45,420 nt of DNA from positions 1-45,420 of the forward strand of contig JAOUOS010000024.1 of the NCBI GenBank assembly GCA_029880285.1, read 5' to 3'. Under the pieces are notes generated by a model that was not told the origin of the DNA, made no database searches, and saw nothing but the letters and a program-made list of their open reading frames with translations. This DNA comes from Spirochaetia bacterium (GTDB taxonomy: Bacteria > Spirochaetota > Leptospiria > Turneriellales > JAOUOS01). The position numbers were made by a program, and so were the translations under genes. Every line of letters begins with the position of its first letter. Position 1 is the stretch's first letter. Shown piece by piece: positions 1 through 7,507 of this stretch.

Positions 1-126
1 CCTCCAATAAGTTTTTTAAGTCTATAGGTAAAAATATTCCTAAATTGCCAAACTGTTTGTGACGTTTCAATCGCTTCAGGGGGGTACCATCATCCCTATC
101 TTTTCCAGACAACAAAAAAATAAGCG

Positions 127-153
127 TTGACTGTTTGAAAAAAAAACTATTTT
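127..153 (+). promoter_or_regulatory. Candidate promoter of the barrel-protein gene
   Basis: TTGACT lies at 127-132 and a weak -10 (TATTTT) at 148-153, with 15 nt between them. The start codon follows 10 nt later and has no Shine-Dalgarno sequence. The -35 is 31 nt from the ATG, an arrangement seen at several other starts in the window and suggestive of a very short or absent leader. Confidence 0.4.
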
Positions 154-163
154 TGCGCCTATT

Positions 164-682
164 ATGAAAAAGTTAAAGTATATAATAGGTATTTTAGTTC
201 TAACAGGATTTTTTCCTGTTTTTGGCGAAGAGGCGCAAGAAGAAGCTAAAGCTGAACCATCGGCAAAAGAAGAAAAAAGTCATGACCATCATGCTTTTCA
301 CTCAAATCATCTGGCAGTTTTCTTGGGCGCTACAACATTTAGTAAAGATGAAACTAAATTTACGGCAGGGGCCGATTACGAGTACCGGCTTTCTGCCATG
401 CACGGTCTATTAGGGCTGGGATTAATCGCAGATTTTGCATTTCGTGAGCATGTTCAATCTATATTTGGCGGCGGTTTGTTTATACACCCTGCCGGCGGAT
501 TAAAAATTTTATTGGCTCCCGGGGCAGAAATACACGACGGACATGCTATTTTTCTTTTTAGAGGCGGCATAGCCTATGATATTCACGCGGGAAGTTTATC
601 TATTACTCCTACCATAAATTTTGACTATGCTAATCACCATTTAGCATATGTTTATGGCCTCGGTATAGGAGTTGGTTTTTAA
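164..682 (+). CDS. Exported His-rich outer-membrane beta-barrel-like protein
   Basis: A 172-residue exported protein with an N-terminal signal peptide: two Lys, a hydrophobic core and a cleavage region near FGEEA. An acidic/Lys stretch and a His cluster (SHDHHAFHSNH, about residues 39-49) follow. The rest alternates polar and Gly/hydrophobic residues, as in beta strands, and ends GIGVGF. A terminal Phe is typical of proteins inserted into the outer membrane by the BAM machinery. No enzyme motif is visible. The His cluster could bind metal, but that is inference. The gene stands alone and converges with the histidine kinase. It could equally be a small periplasmic protein rather than a true barrel. 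Confidence 0.6.
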   Translation: MKKLKYIIGILVLTGFFPVFGEEAQEEAKAEPSAKEEKSHDHHAFHSNHLAVFLGATTFSKDETKFTAGADYEYRLSAMHGLLGLGLIADFAFREHVQSIFGGGLFIHPAGGLKILLAPGAEIHDGHAIFLFRGGIAYDIHAGSLSITPTINFDYANHHLAYVYGLGIGVGF

Positions 683-694
683 TTAAAAAATAAC

Positions 695-2650
695 CTAGGG
701 AACAACAGGCAGCGTAAAGTAAAATGTTGTTCCCTTGCCGGGCTTTGATATTGCCCAAATTTTACCATTGTGTCTTTCAATTATCTTTTTGCATATAGTT
801 AAGCCCATTCCAGTACCGGGATACTCTGTAGTAGTATTAGTTTTTCTAAAAATTTCGTATATCTTGGGCTCTAATTCCTGCTCAAAACCTATACCGTTAT
901 CTTTAACCGCGAATTTATAGAAATTGTCTTCAGGCTCAGCTGAAATTTCTATAGCAGGATTACGCAAGTCATTACTTTTTTCTGTTTTCGTAGGCATAAA
1001 TTTTATACTATTTGAAATTAAATTAATAAATACCCTGCTAATTTGCATTTCATCAGCCATTATTACAGGTAATTTTTTTACCCTCACTTCGGCTTTAGAT
1101 TCTTTTATTAAAAATCTCATATCGTTTAAGACTTTTTTTATAATTTCATCACTATTAACCGCGGTAAAATTCATAGCGTTTATGCTGGCACGTGAAAAAG
1201 AAAGAATAGCCTGTATCATCTCTTGAATTCTTACGGAACCATCTATTGAGTAATATAGATATTTTTTTAATTTATCAGGCATACTATCTTTTAAATTTCT
1301 CTCTATCATCCCTAAAAAATTAGCTACCATTCTTACCGGTTCCTGCAAATCATGAGATATTAAATAAGAAAATTGTTCTAGTTCATGATACGAATTTTTT
1401 AGTTCTTTTGTGTGTCTAATTAATTTTTCTTCTGTTTTTTTTGCCTCTGTAATATCAGTCGCGATACCCTCTACAATAATTCCTTCGTTACTTAAAAGTG
1501 ATTCTACTGAACGATCTCTTAACCAAATATATTTTCCAGAAGCTGTTTTTACTTTATATTCAATATCAAACTTATGCCCCTGTTTAAAATTTTTCATTGC
1601 ATTATCTACTATGCTTTTATGCTGAGGATGAATACTATCATACCACAAAAAAGGTTTTTTATTAAATTTTTTTAACGGCCAGCCCAGTATTTTTTCAACA
1701 TTTTTTGAATAATAAAGTCCTCCTTTTTCAAAAGAAAACCTGTAGATTATATCAGGCAGTGCCTCTATAAGTCTTCTGTATTTTTCTTCCGATTCTTCTA
1801 TTTCAAAAAGCGCTCCTTTTATATTTGTAATGTTTTGCCCCGATATTATACCCGCTATAATTTTATTTTCGTTATCATAAACCGGAGAACATTTTATGGC
1901 ATAATAATCATTTAAATATTTAATTTCATCAGTAAATTCAATACCTCTAAATACTTCTCGGTAAGACGGAGAAATGGGTTCTAATATTTCTTCGGGTATA
2001 ATTTTATATAATAGCTTTCCTTCAAAAGTTTCTGGGGCAATACCCATTTTTGAAAAAATAGAACCACCCGCGGCAATACAAACATAGTCTTTATTATACA
2101 AATACATAATGCTGTTTGGATAGTTTTCTACCAGTGCTTTATATTTAAATTCACTTAAATAAAATTCTTTTTGAAATACTTTTTTCTCGGCAAGATTATT
2201 TTTATAATCTGACATATAACTTACCATTCTTTTTAATATATCAATTTCTTTTTTAATAGTATAAACAGAGCATAAAAATAATTGATTATTATTTAAAGTA
2301 TTCATTAATTTTTTAATTTGCAAACGAAATGCTGTTTCATTTAAATTAAGAATATCTATTTCTCTCTCTAAAATTTCAAATTTTTTATTTAATAGATCTT
2401 TTAATATACTATTAAAAATTGCCTTAGAATTCGAATGAAAATAATCTGTTACAAGAATATCGCCTGCTACTATGTTATTAAAAAAATAATTGTTAGCCAT
2501 TTTATTAGCAACAATTAATTTTTTATCTTCGTTTATGATAAACTTAGCAATAGAAGATTCTTCAAAAATTTCTTTAAAAAAAGAAATATCAAAATCAGAA
2601 TCTTTTATATTTGAAGATATTTTATTTGAAATATGACCCTCGCTTCGCAT
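695..2650 (-). CDS. Triple-PAS sensor histidine kinase
   Basis: Predicted soluble sensor histidine kinase of about 651 residues. Three PAS-like modules fill the first 400 residues; the third is the clearest (SKNVEKILGW to EGIATDIT). A dimerisation/phosphoacceptor domain follows with the H-box SHDLQEPVR, of the phytochrome-like type. The C-terminal ATPase domain has an N-box (NLISNSIKF), G1 (DNGIGFE) and G2 (GTGMGLTICKK). No receiver domain or adjacent response regulator is present, so its partner is elsewhere. The frame is open upstream to a TTG at 2749, which would add a hydrophobic stretch. I prefer the ATG at 2650 because TATAAT lies 7 nt before it and no ribosome site supports the TTG. 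If the longer form is real, it is membrane-anchored. Confidence 0.88.
   Translation of the reverse strand: MRSEGHISNKISSNIKDSDFDISFFKEIFEESSIAKFIINEDKKLIVANKMANNYFFNNIVAGDILVTDYFHSNSKAIFNSILKDLLNKKFEILEREIDILNLNETAFRLQIKKLMNTLNNNQLFLCSVYTIKKEIDILKRMVSYMSDYKNNLAEKKVFQKEFYLSEFKYKALVENYPNSIMYLYNKDYVCIAAGGSIFSKMGIAPETFEGKLLYKIIPEEILEPISPSYREVFRGIEFTDEIKYLNDYYAIKCSPVYDNENKIIAGIISGQNITNIKGALFEIEESEEKYRRLIEALPDIIYRFSFEKGGLYYSKNVEKILGWPLKKFNKKPFLWYDSIHPQHKSIVDNAMKNFKQGHKFDIEYKVKTASGKYIWLRDRSVESLLSNEGIIVEGIATDITEAKKTEEKLIRHTKELKNSYHELEQFSYLISHDLQEPVRMVANFLGMIERNLKDSMPDKLKKYLYYSIDGSVRIQEMIQAILSFSRASINAMNFTAVNSDEIIKKVLNDMRFLIKESKAEVRVKKLPVIMADEMQISRVFINLISNSIKFMPTKTEKSNDLRNPAIEISAEPEDNFYKFAVKDNGIGFEQELEPKIYEIFRKTNTTTEYPGTGMGLTICKKIIERHNGKIWAISKPGKGTTFYFTLPVVP
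697..735 (-). terminator. Inverted repeat, candidate terminator of the histidine kinase gene
   Basis: A perfect 10-bp stem (697-706 with 726-735, arm AGGGAACAAC) encloses a 19-nt loop. On the minus strand it is followed within a few bases by a run of T residues. It overlaps the last codons of the kinase gene. On the plus strand it has no T-run, so it does not look like a terminator for the barrel gene. Confidence 0.5.
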
Positions 2651-2657
2651 TGTATAA

Positions 2658-2663
2658 ATTATA
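2658..2663 (-). promoter_or_regulatory. -10 element before the histidine kinase start
   Basis: A perfect TATAAT on the minus strand lies 7 nt upstream of the ATG at 2650. No good -35 is seen at 17-18 nt. The spacing matches the short-leader arrangement at other genes in the window and supports the internal ATG as start. Confidence 0.35.
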
Positions 2664-2867
2664 AGAATCTGTTTGTATTTATAATATAAAAATATCATAA
2701 AATATACCAAAAATAGATTAAAAATAAGTTTATGCCGATGTATGCACAAAATACAAATAAACTATGGTAAAAATAATTCATATAGAGAGGATAACAGGCT
2801 TTAAGAATATATAAATACGGAAAGCTATAACAACAAAAGTATAACTAAAATAAAATATAGTTTTGTC

Positions 2868-2897
2868 TTGACTGTGTATTATAAATTGATAGATTAT
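2868..2897 (+). promoter_or_regulatory. Candidate promoter of the coiled-coil protein gene
   Basis: TTGACT at 2868-2873, an 18-nt spacer and GATTAT at 2892-2897 lie 5 nt upstream of the ATG at 2903. There is no Shine-Dalgarno sequence, so transcription would start at or next to the start codon. Confidence 0.45.
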
Positions 2898-2902
2898 GTC
2901 AC

Positions 2903-3985
2903 ATGGATTTCTATTATATCTCTTTAATTATTATACTAACCCTTGCCATGTTTTATCTGGTTTTTCATTATAAACTTATTAGAGGCATAGAAACAAAATT
3001 TAATAAATATTACGATTCAAGAATAAAAAATGATATACAGGAATTTTACCGCGAAATGGAAAGCTACTCTTCTTTGCTTGAGAATCGTATTAACCGATTT
3101 AAAAAGCTAATTGACCGGCAGGAAGAAAATCTTAGCAAATGGAACGATATATTAAACCAAATCAATAAAAATAAAAAAGGCAAAGAACTATCTTCTTACA
3201 TAGAAAAATCTATTGAAAAAGAAGAAAAATTATTAGAAACATTAACTCAGCTTAAAAAACAAATAGAAACAAAATCTGACAAAACAACAAAGCTGAAAAC
3301 AGAAATACAACAATTATCAACAGATGAGTATTCTTATGAATACTATAAAGCTAAAACAGAAAAAATTAAAACTAAAGCCAATGATTTACCAAATAATGAT
3401 AATTTTTCTATCGCTGAAGAAATAATAAATGAAATGGCAAATAATGAAAATAATAAAAACAAACAAAAAGAAAAACCGGTATTTGAAACGTTAGAAATTG
3501 ACCAGAATAAAAATGTTTCGACGAAAACATCAAATATTTTAAATACTTTTTCAAAACTGGGAAAAACTCTAATGCCTGTATTTTCAAACTCGACCGTCCC
3601 TTCGAAACATATAGAAAAAACATCTGAAAATAATGAACAATCTCAAACACAGGAAAATTTTCAAAAAATGTTAAGCAGAAAAATTGAGCCCGTTCATAAA
3701 GAAATTAATCAAAAATTAAATATAGATTCTAAAGCAGAAGAAAATATAAAAACTATATCCCCTTCGCAAGAAAACGATGATAAATTACAAAAAATAAATC
3801 CTGATGAACTTATGGCACTAATAAAAAATTTATACGATATCAAAGAAAGGCCAAAGGCTCTTCAAGTTCTTTTTAACAAGGGATTTAGCCAGTCTTTTAT
3901 ATCTGACGCTTCGGGTATACCTTTCAGCGATCTAGAGGCCACAAAAAATATATACGGCCTGAATGAAAAGTCATTAAATTTATAA
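2903..3985 (+). CDS. Membrane-anchored coiled-coil protein
   Basis: A 360-residue protein of unrecognised family. It begins with one hydrophobic helix (about residues 4-24) that could anchor it in the inner membrane. A long charged coiled-coil region (about 35-130) and a low-complexity Lys/Asn/Glu/Gln linker to about 300 follow. The C-terminal 60 residues look like a compact helical, helix-turn-helix-like unit (KALQVLFNKGFSQSFISDAS). This order (anchor, coiled coil, small C-terminal helical module) recalls uncharacterised proteins found near flagellar genes in other bacteria, but no sequence motif proves that. The gene converges with argJ, 14 nt apart. Confidence 0.7.
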   Translation: MDFYYISLIIILTLAMFYLVFHYKLIRGIETKFNKYYDSRIKNDIQEFYREMESYSSLLENRINRFKKLIDRQEENLSKWNDILNQINKNKKGKELSSYIEKSIEKEEKLLETLTQLKKQIETKSDKTTKLKTEIQQLSTDEYSYEYYKAKTEKIKTKANDLPNNDNFSIAEEIINEMANNENNKNKQKEKPVFETLEIDQNKNVSTKTSNILNTFSKLGKTLMPVFSNSTVPSKHIEKTSENNEQSQTQENFQKMLSRKIEPVHKEINQKLNIDSKAEENIKTISPSQENDDKLQKINPDELMALIKNLYDIKERPKALQVLFNKGFSQSFISDASGIPFSDLEATKNIYGLNEKSLNL

Positions 3986-3999
3986 AATTATCAAAAAAG

Positions 4000-5163
4000 C
4001 TATGTTGTATAAAACGCGTTTATACGAACATACTCTTCGGTTAAATCACATCCGTATACGCGCGATATACCGTCTTTTATATTTAAATTTATTTTTAAAT
4101 AAATTTCTCTTGAGCTTTTAATATACTCACTTAAAGATTTTAATTCGTCGTTTGAGTATTTTTTAGGTGTTTTACCCCAAAATAATTCTATTTTTTCTTC
4201 GTCAATTTCTACATCTGGTGTTTTACCAATTGCCATATAAATGCGTCCCCAGTTTGGATCTCCCTGATAAATTGCTGTTTTAACTAAAGGAGAATTGATA
4301 ATACTTTTACCAATTTTTTTAGCCTGCTCATTATCTTTTGCCCCTTCAATATCAACAATAAAAAGTTTAGTGGCTCCTTCGGCATCGAAAGCGAGCATTT
4401 TTGTCAGTTCAATGGCAGCTTCAAAAACTTTTTCTTCAAATAAAGATAAATCTACCCTGCCGGCAAGCCCATTCGCTAAAATTAACGCCGTATCAGATGT
4501 TGACGTATCAGAATCTACAGAAAGACAGTTAAAAGAGTTATCTACGGCTTTATGAAATATTTTTCGTAATGCTTCGGCTTCAATTTCTGCGTCGGTAAAA
4601 AAATACGTAAGCATAGTTGCCATATTTGGCTCAATCATACCCGCCCCTTTTGCCACGGCAATTAAAGAAGAACTGCCTATTTTTTTAGACACATATTTAG
4701 GAAAAGTATCTGTAGTCATTATTGCTTCGGCAAAGGTTTTAAAATCGGGAGGATGTATAAGCTTAGTTTTTAAGTTCGTAATGGCATTTACAATTTTATC
4801 TACTGGCAGGGGTCTTCCTATAACGCCCGTAGAAGAAGGAAAAATAAGATCAGTTTTAATATTTAAGTTTTCAGCTGTTTTTTTACATACATATAAAGCG
4901 TCTTCATATCCTTTTTTACCCATAGCAACATTCGAAACTTTAGAGTTTACAATAAGGGTTTGTATTAGGCCGTCATTAATATGTTTTTTTCCTACAAGAA
5001 CAGGCGCGCCTTTTATTTTATTCGTTGTAAAAAAAGCCGCAGCATTGGCTGGTTTTTCAGAATGAATTATGCCTAAATCAAGCGATTTATCTTTTATACC
5101 ACAATTTATAGCAAGGCTTGAATAACCTTTGGGAATATAATCTAAATTTAGTGATTCTTTCAT
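4000..5163 (-). CDS. argJ: Bifunctional glutamate N-acetyltransferase / amino-acid acetyltransferase (ArgJ)
   Basis: ArgJ moves the acetyl group from N-acetylornithine to glutamate, closing the cyclic arginine pathway; bifunctional forms also use acetyl-CoA. Its 387 residues match the family length. The self-cleavage site is clear: KGAGMIEPNMATML, where Thr183 becomes the N-terminal nucleophile of the beta chain. The oxyanion-hole Thr-Gly pair is in FPSSTGVIG (about 112-113). One oddity is that the usually strict NSGNANA stretch reads NSKVSNVAMG (73-82). No other arginine genes are nearby. It starts at ATG 5163 without an evident Shine-Dalgarno. PanD lies just upstream on the same strand with a 74-nt gap, so the two may be co-transcribed. 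Confidence 0.95.
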   Translation of the reverse strand: MKESLNLDYIPKGYSSLAINCGIKDKSLDLGIIHSEKPANAAAFFTTNKIKGAPVLVGKKHINDGLIQTLIVNSKVSNVAMGKKGYEDALYVCKKTAENLNIKTDLIFPSSTGVIGRPLPVDKIVNAITNLKTKLIHPPDFKTFAEAIMTTDTFPKYVSKKIGSSSLIAVAKGAGMIEPNMATMLTYFFTDAEIEAEALRKIFHKAVDNSFNCLSVDSDTSTSDTALILANGLAGRVDLSLFEEKVFEAAIELTKMLAFDAEGATKLFIVDIEGAKDNEQAKKIGKSIINSPLVKTAIYQGDPNWGRIYMAIGKTPDVEIDEEKIELFWGKTPKKYSNDELKSLSEYIKSSREIYLKINLNIKDGISRVYGCDLTEEYVRINAFYTT

Positions 5164-5237
5164 ATTTAATATGAAATTAATTTATTTAACCAGTTTTTAC
5201 TTTAACTTGAAATAATTTGACCTGAATAATATCATTT

Positions 5238-5594
5238 TTATGATTTTGTTACAGGTTTATTTTTATCGTTTACCAGTAAAATAGAAGGTTTATGTTTTTT
5301 TACGTCTTCTTCTTTAATTTGCGCGTAAGCAATAATAATTACTTTATCACCTACCTGCCCTAAGCGGGCCGCCGCTCCATTTAAACATATTTCACCTGAG
5401 CCCGTCTCTCCTTTTATTAGATATGTTTCAAAACGGGCTCCGTTGTTTATGTTAACAACATGTACTTTTTCGTATTCGTACATACCAACTTTATTCATAA
5501 GTTCAATATCGACGGTTAAACTGCCCTCATAGTTTAAATTAGCGTCAGTTACCGTAGCTCTATGTATTTTTGATTTTAAAACAGATATTGTCAA
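5238..5594 (-). CDS. panD: Aspartate 1-decarboxylase (PanD)
   Basis: PanD makes beta-alanine from aspartate for pantothenate and coenzyme A. The proenzyme self-cleaves before a serine that becomes a pyruvoyl group; here the site is YEGS. The conserved lead-in [10 protein letters not shown] and the NNGARFETY and [13 protein letters not shown] segments match the family. Two TTG start codons are possible, at 5600 and 5594. I choose 5594 because GGAG sits 7 nt upstream of it, whereas it is only one base from the other. This start also places the cleavage serine at position 25, as in E. coli PanD. A good sigma-70-type promoter precedes the gene. The last residues are Lys-rich, as is common in PanD. 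Confidence 0.95.
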   Translation of the reverse strand: MTISVLKSKIHRATVTDANLNYEGSLTVDIELMNKVGMYEYEKVHVVNINNGARFETYLIKGETGSGEICLNGAAARLGQVGDKVIIIAYAQIKEEDVKKHKPSILLVNDKNKPVTKS

Positions 5595-5624
5595 TTTCAA
5601 TCTCCAGTTCTATATCGGTTGGGA

Positions 5625-5652
5625 ATTATATATTTATTAAACACATCGTCAA
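5625..5652 (-). promoter_or_regulatory. Promoter of panD
   Basis: On the minus strand, TTGACG (5647-5652) and TATAAT (5625-5630) are 16 nt apart, a near-consensus housekeeping promoter. It gives a leader of about 20-25 nt carrying GGAG. The -35 lies inside a 15-base sequence repeated upstream of gatB. Confidence 0.7.
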
Positions 5653-5720
5653 GATCGTTTAAGCAATAATAAAAAAAGTATTGCCAATTCATCTTTTATG
5701 TATTCAATTAACAAACATAG

Positions 5721-6239
5721 ATGTTTAATTTATATCATAATAATATTATATTTTTTATGTTAACGGCCATTTTTTTTTCATGCCGATATGTAAATATTGA
5801 GAACTTTTACGCATCTTCAAAAAATTCTTACAGATGCGGTATCTATCATTCTTTTATTTACGCGAATACTGTTGAACAAGAGGTATACCCTGATTTGGGG
5901 ATGGTATTAGAACATAAAAAAGAGCTTAATTTAAATGCAGAAGAAGAGAATAAGATACTTCAAAAATCGCGCGATTGCTTTGAAAAGTGTACCATAAAAA
6001 AAGAACTATTGCGCTTAAAAGAAGAAGAAATAAAATCACAAATTATTAAAACGAATAAAAAGGATAATATACAAAAAATAACAAAAATTATAAACTCAAT
6101 TCAGCAAGAAAAACTAATTTGGCTAAAAGAACATCAAAAACGTTATCTTGAAGGATTAAAATTATTATCTCCTGAACAGCTTGAAAAATGGATTATAATT
6201 GAAAAAACAGCGAGGGCTTTTCCTAAAATCGATTTATGA
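5721..6239 (+). CDS. Spy/CpxP-like periplasmic lipoprotein
   Basis: A 172-residue protein with an N-terminal hydrophobic segment ending in FFSC, a plausible lipobox with Cys21 as the lipid-bearing residue. The mature part is helical and highly charged. Two segments (LNLNAEEENKI and LLSPEQLEKWIIIEK) resemble the paired LTxxQ-type motifs of the Spy/CpxP family of periplasmic chaperones and stress sensors. Two Cys (in CFEKC) could form a disulphide or bind metal. The stop codon overlaps the next start (ATGA at 6236-6239), so it is coupled to the two SpoIIE-related membrane proteins downstream. A role as their envelope-side input is my inference. Confidence 0.7.
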   Translation: MFNLYHNNIIFFMLTAIFFSCRYVNIENFYASSKNSYRCGIYHSFIYANTVEQEVYPDLGMVLEHKKELNLNAEEENKILQKSRDCFEKCTIKKELLRLKEEEIKSQIIKTNKKDNIQKITKIINSIQQEKLIWLKEHQKRYLEGLKLLSPEQLEKWIIIEKTARAFPKIDL

Positions 6240-7507
6240 CAGAAAAAAAACTAAAATATCCGGAATTTATATTTTCAGGCATTATTATTTCTTTATTATA
6301 TAACTTTTTTTGGCTTGGATTTTTTATTTATTTATCAAACATGTACTGGAGCAACATCGTATTTTTGGTACTTTTGTTTTTAGCGGCCTATTTATTAATA
6401 GGACAGCCTTTAAAAGACTGGCTTTTTTTAACAATTATAGATAAGTATATTTATAATTCTCTATGGAAAATAACTAAAATCGAAAAAACAATTCCTAAAT
6501 TAAATACACTTTCAGATATTTATGAATTCTTGCCGGAACTTGTAAAAGACTGGAGACTTATTGGAATACGTTTTGTATTTTATCATCCCACACAAAAAAT
6601 ACTTCTTATTCCTAGAAAAGGTAAAGGCAAATGGATTAATTTTAAGAAACAAGATTCACTTGAATTTTTAAACTATATAAAAAATAATCCATGGGGACAA
6701 AACACAAAAGACCTGCCCGAAGATATAAAAATAGATTTATATAAAAAAAAATTACGCTGCGTTGTTCCTGTTATGTATCGGGATTTTTTATTAGGATACA
6801 TGGGATTTTTAAATACACTTGAAAAAGTTCCATTAAAAATAGCAGGGCAAATTACAAAACGAATGGCCATTGTTCTTCAAAATGAAGTTTTTAAAAAAAG
6901 AATTTTACCAAAAATATTTTTAACAAAAGAAATAAATTTAGCCAGAGAAATTGAAAGCTACCTTTCAGAATTTGATGAATTTAATATAGATAAATATACT
7001 ATAAGTAAATTAGAAACAAGCTGGCAAGAGAAAGGCTTTCCCGCTATATTTGAAACAAATATACTAAATTTAACAGATAATACAACACTTTCAAATACAA
7101 AATCTTCGGTAATTTTTCTATTATGTAAACTTTCAGATGATTTAAGAAGAGCAAAAGCAATACAATTGTTTTCAGCGCAGGGTTATTTTATAGGTATTTC
7201 AAATCATGAGCATAATTTAAACCATATCGCCCGAAAATTGCAAAAAATATTAGCAAGTCAGGAAAAAGGCGGTATTAAACTGGAGGGTTTTCTAGTAAAA
7301 GCAGCCGAAAAAGAAAAATTAAATATCATACCATTTGGAAAATCACTGTCATTAAAAATTGATGAAAAAAAAGAAAGACTCCCCAACAGCGCGTCACTAG
7401 GAAGCTTAGAAACACGAGTAAAACACAAAAGTGTAAAATTAACTTTTACTGAAAGTCTAACATTTTACATAAGAGAACATCCTCTTGTTAAAATTAGCGC
7501 AAAATGA
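6236..7507 (+). CDS. Membrane protein with GAF-like and degenerate SpoIIE phosphatase-like domains
   Basis: A 423-residue protein. Two transmembrane helices (about 12-60) are followed by a GAF-like region (about 80-215) with hydrophobic strands such as GIRFVFYHP and RCVVPVMYRDFLLGYMGF. The final 195 residues have the spacing of a SpoIIE/PP2C phosphatase: an EINLAREIESYL helix where active enzymes have EIQ, then CKLSD where they have GDVSG, and a final beta-rich section. No metal-binding aspartate is retained at the GD or SDG positions, so it is probably a pseudophosphatase. It overlaps its upstream neighbour and the active phosphatase downstream by 4 nt each. The phosphatase-like assignment comes from reading the pattern and needs a structure model. 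Confidence 0.6.
   Translation: MTEKKLKYPEFIFSGIIISLLYNFFWLGFFIYLSNMYWSNIVFLVLLFLAAYLLIGQPLKDWLFLTIIDKYIYNSLWKITKIEKTIPKLNTLSDIYEFLPELVKDWRLIGIRFVFYHPTQKILLIPRKGKGKWINFKKQDSLEFLNYIKNNPWGQNTKDLPEDIKIDLYKKKLRCVVPVMYRDFLLGYMGFLNTLEKVPLKIAGQITKRMAIVLQNEVFKKRILPKIFLTKEINLAREIESYLSEFDEFNIDKYTISKLETSWQEKGFPAIFETNILNLTDNTTLSNTKSSVIFLLCKLSDDLRRAKAIQLFSAQGYFIGISNHEHNLNHIARKLQKILASQEKGGIKLEGFLVKAAEKEKLNIIPFGKSLSLKIDEKKERLPNSASLGSLETRVKHKSVKLTFTESLTFYIREHPLVKISAK

Noticed and set aside
1..115. Open minus-strand frame at the left edge (about 37 codons from a TTG at 113-115)
   Set aside because: It has no ATG, no ribosome site and no recognisable motif, and the same frame stays open through the promoter region. 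A plus-strand fragment ending at 62 is equally possible, so neither is called as a gene.
695..2650. Assigning the histidine kinase as the partner of the HD-GYP regulator
   Set aside because: The genes are 9 kb apart on opposite strands, and nothing in the sequence links them.
3408..3650. Long antisense frames inside coding genes, such as this one and similar ones at 4781-5065 and 924-1226
   Set aside because: They lie opposite well-supported genes, lack ribosome sites and show low-complexity translations typical of AT-rich antisense frames.
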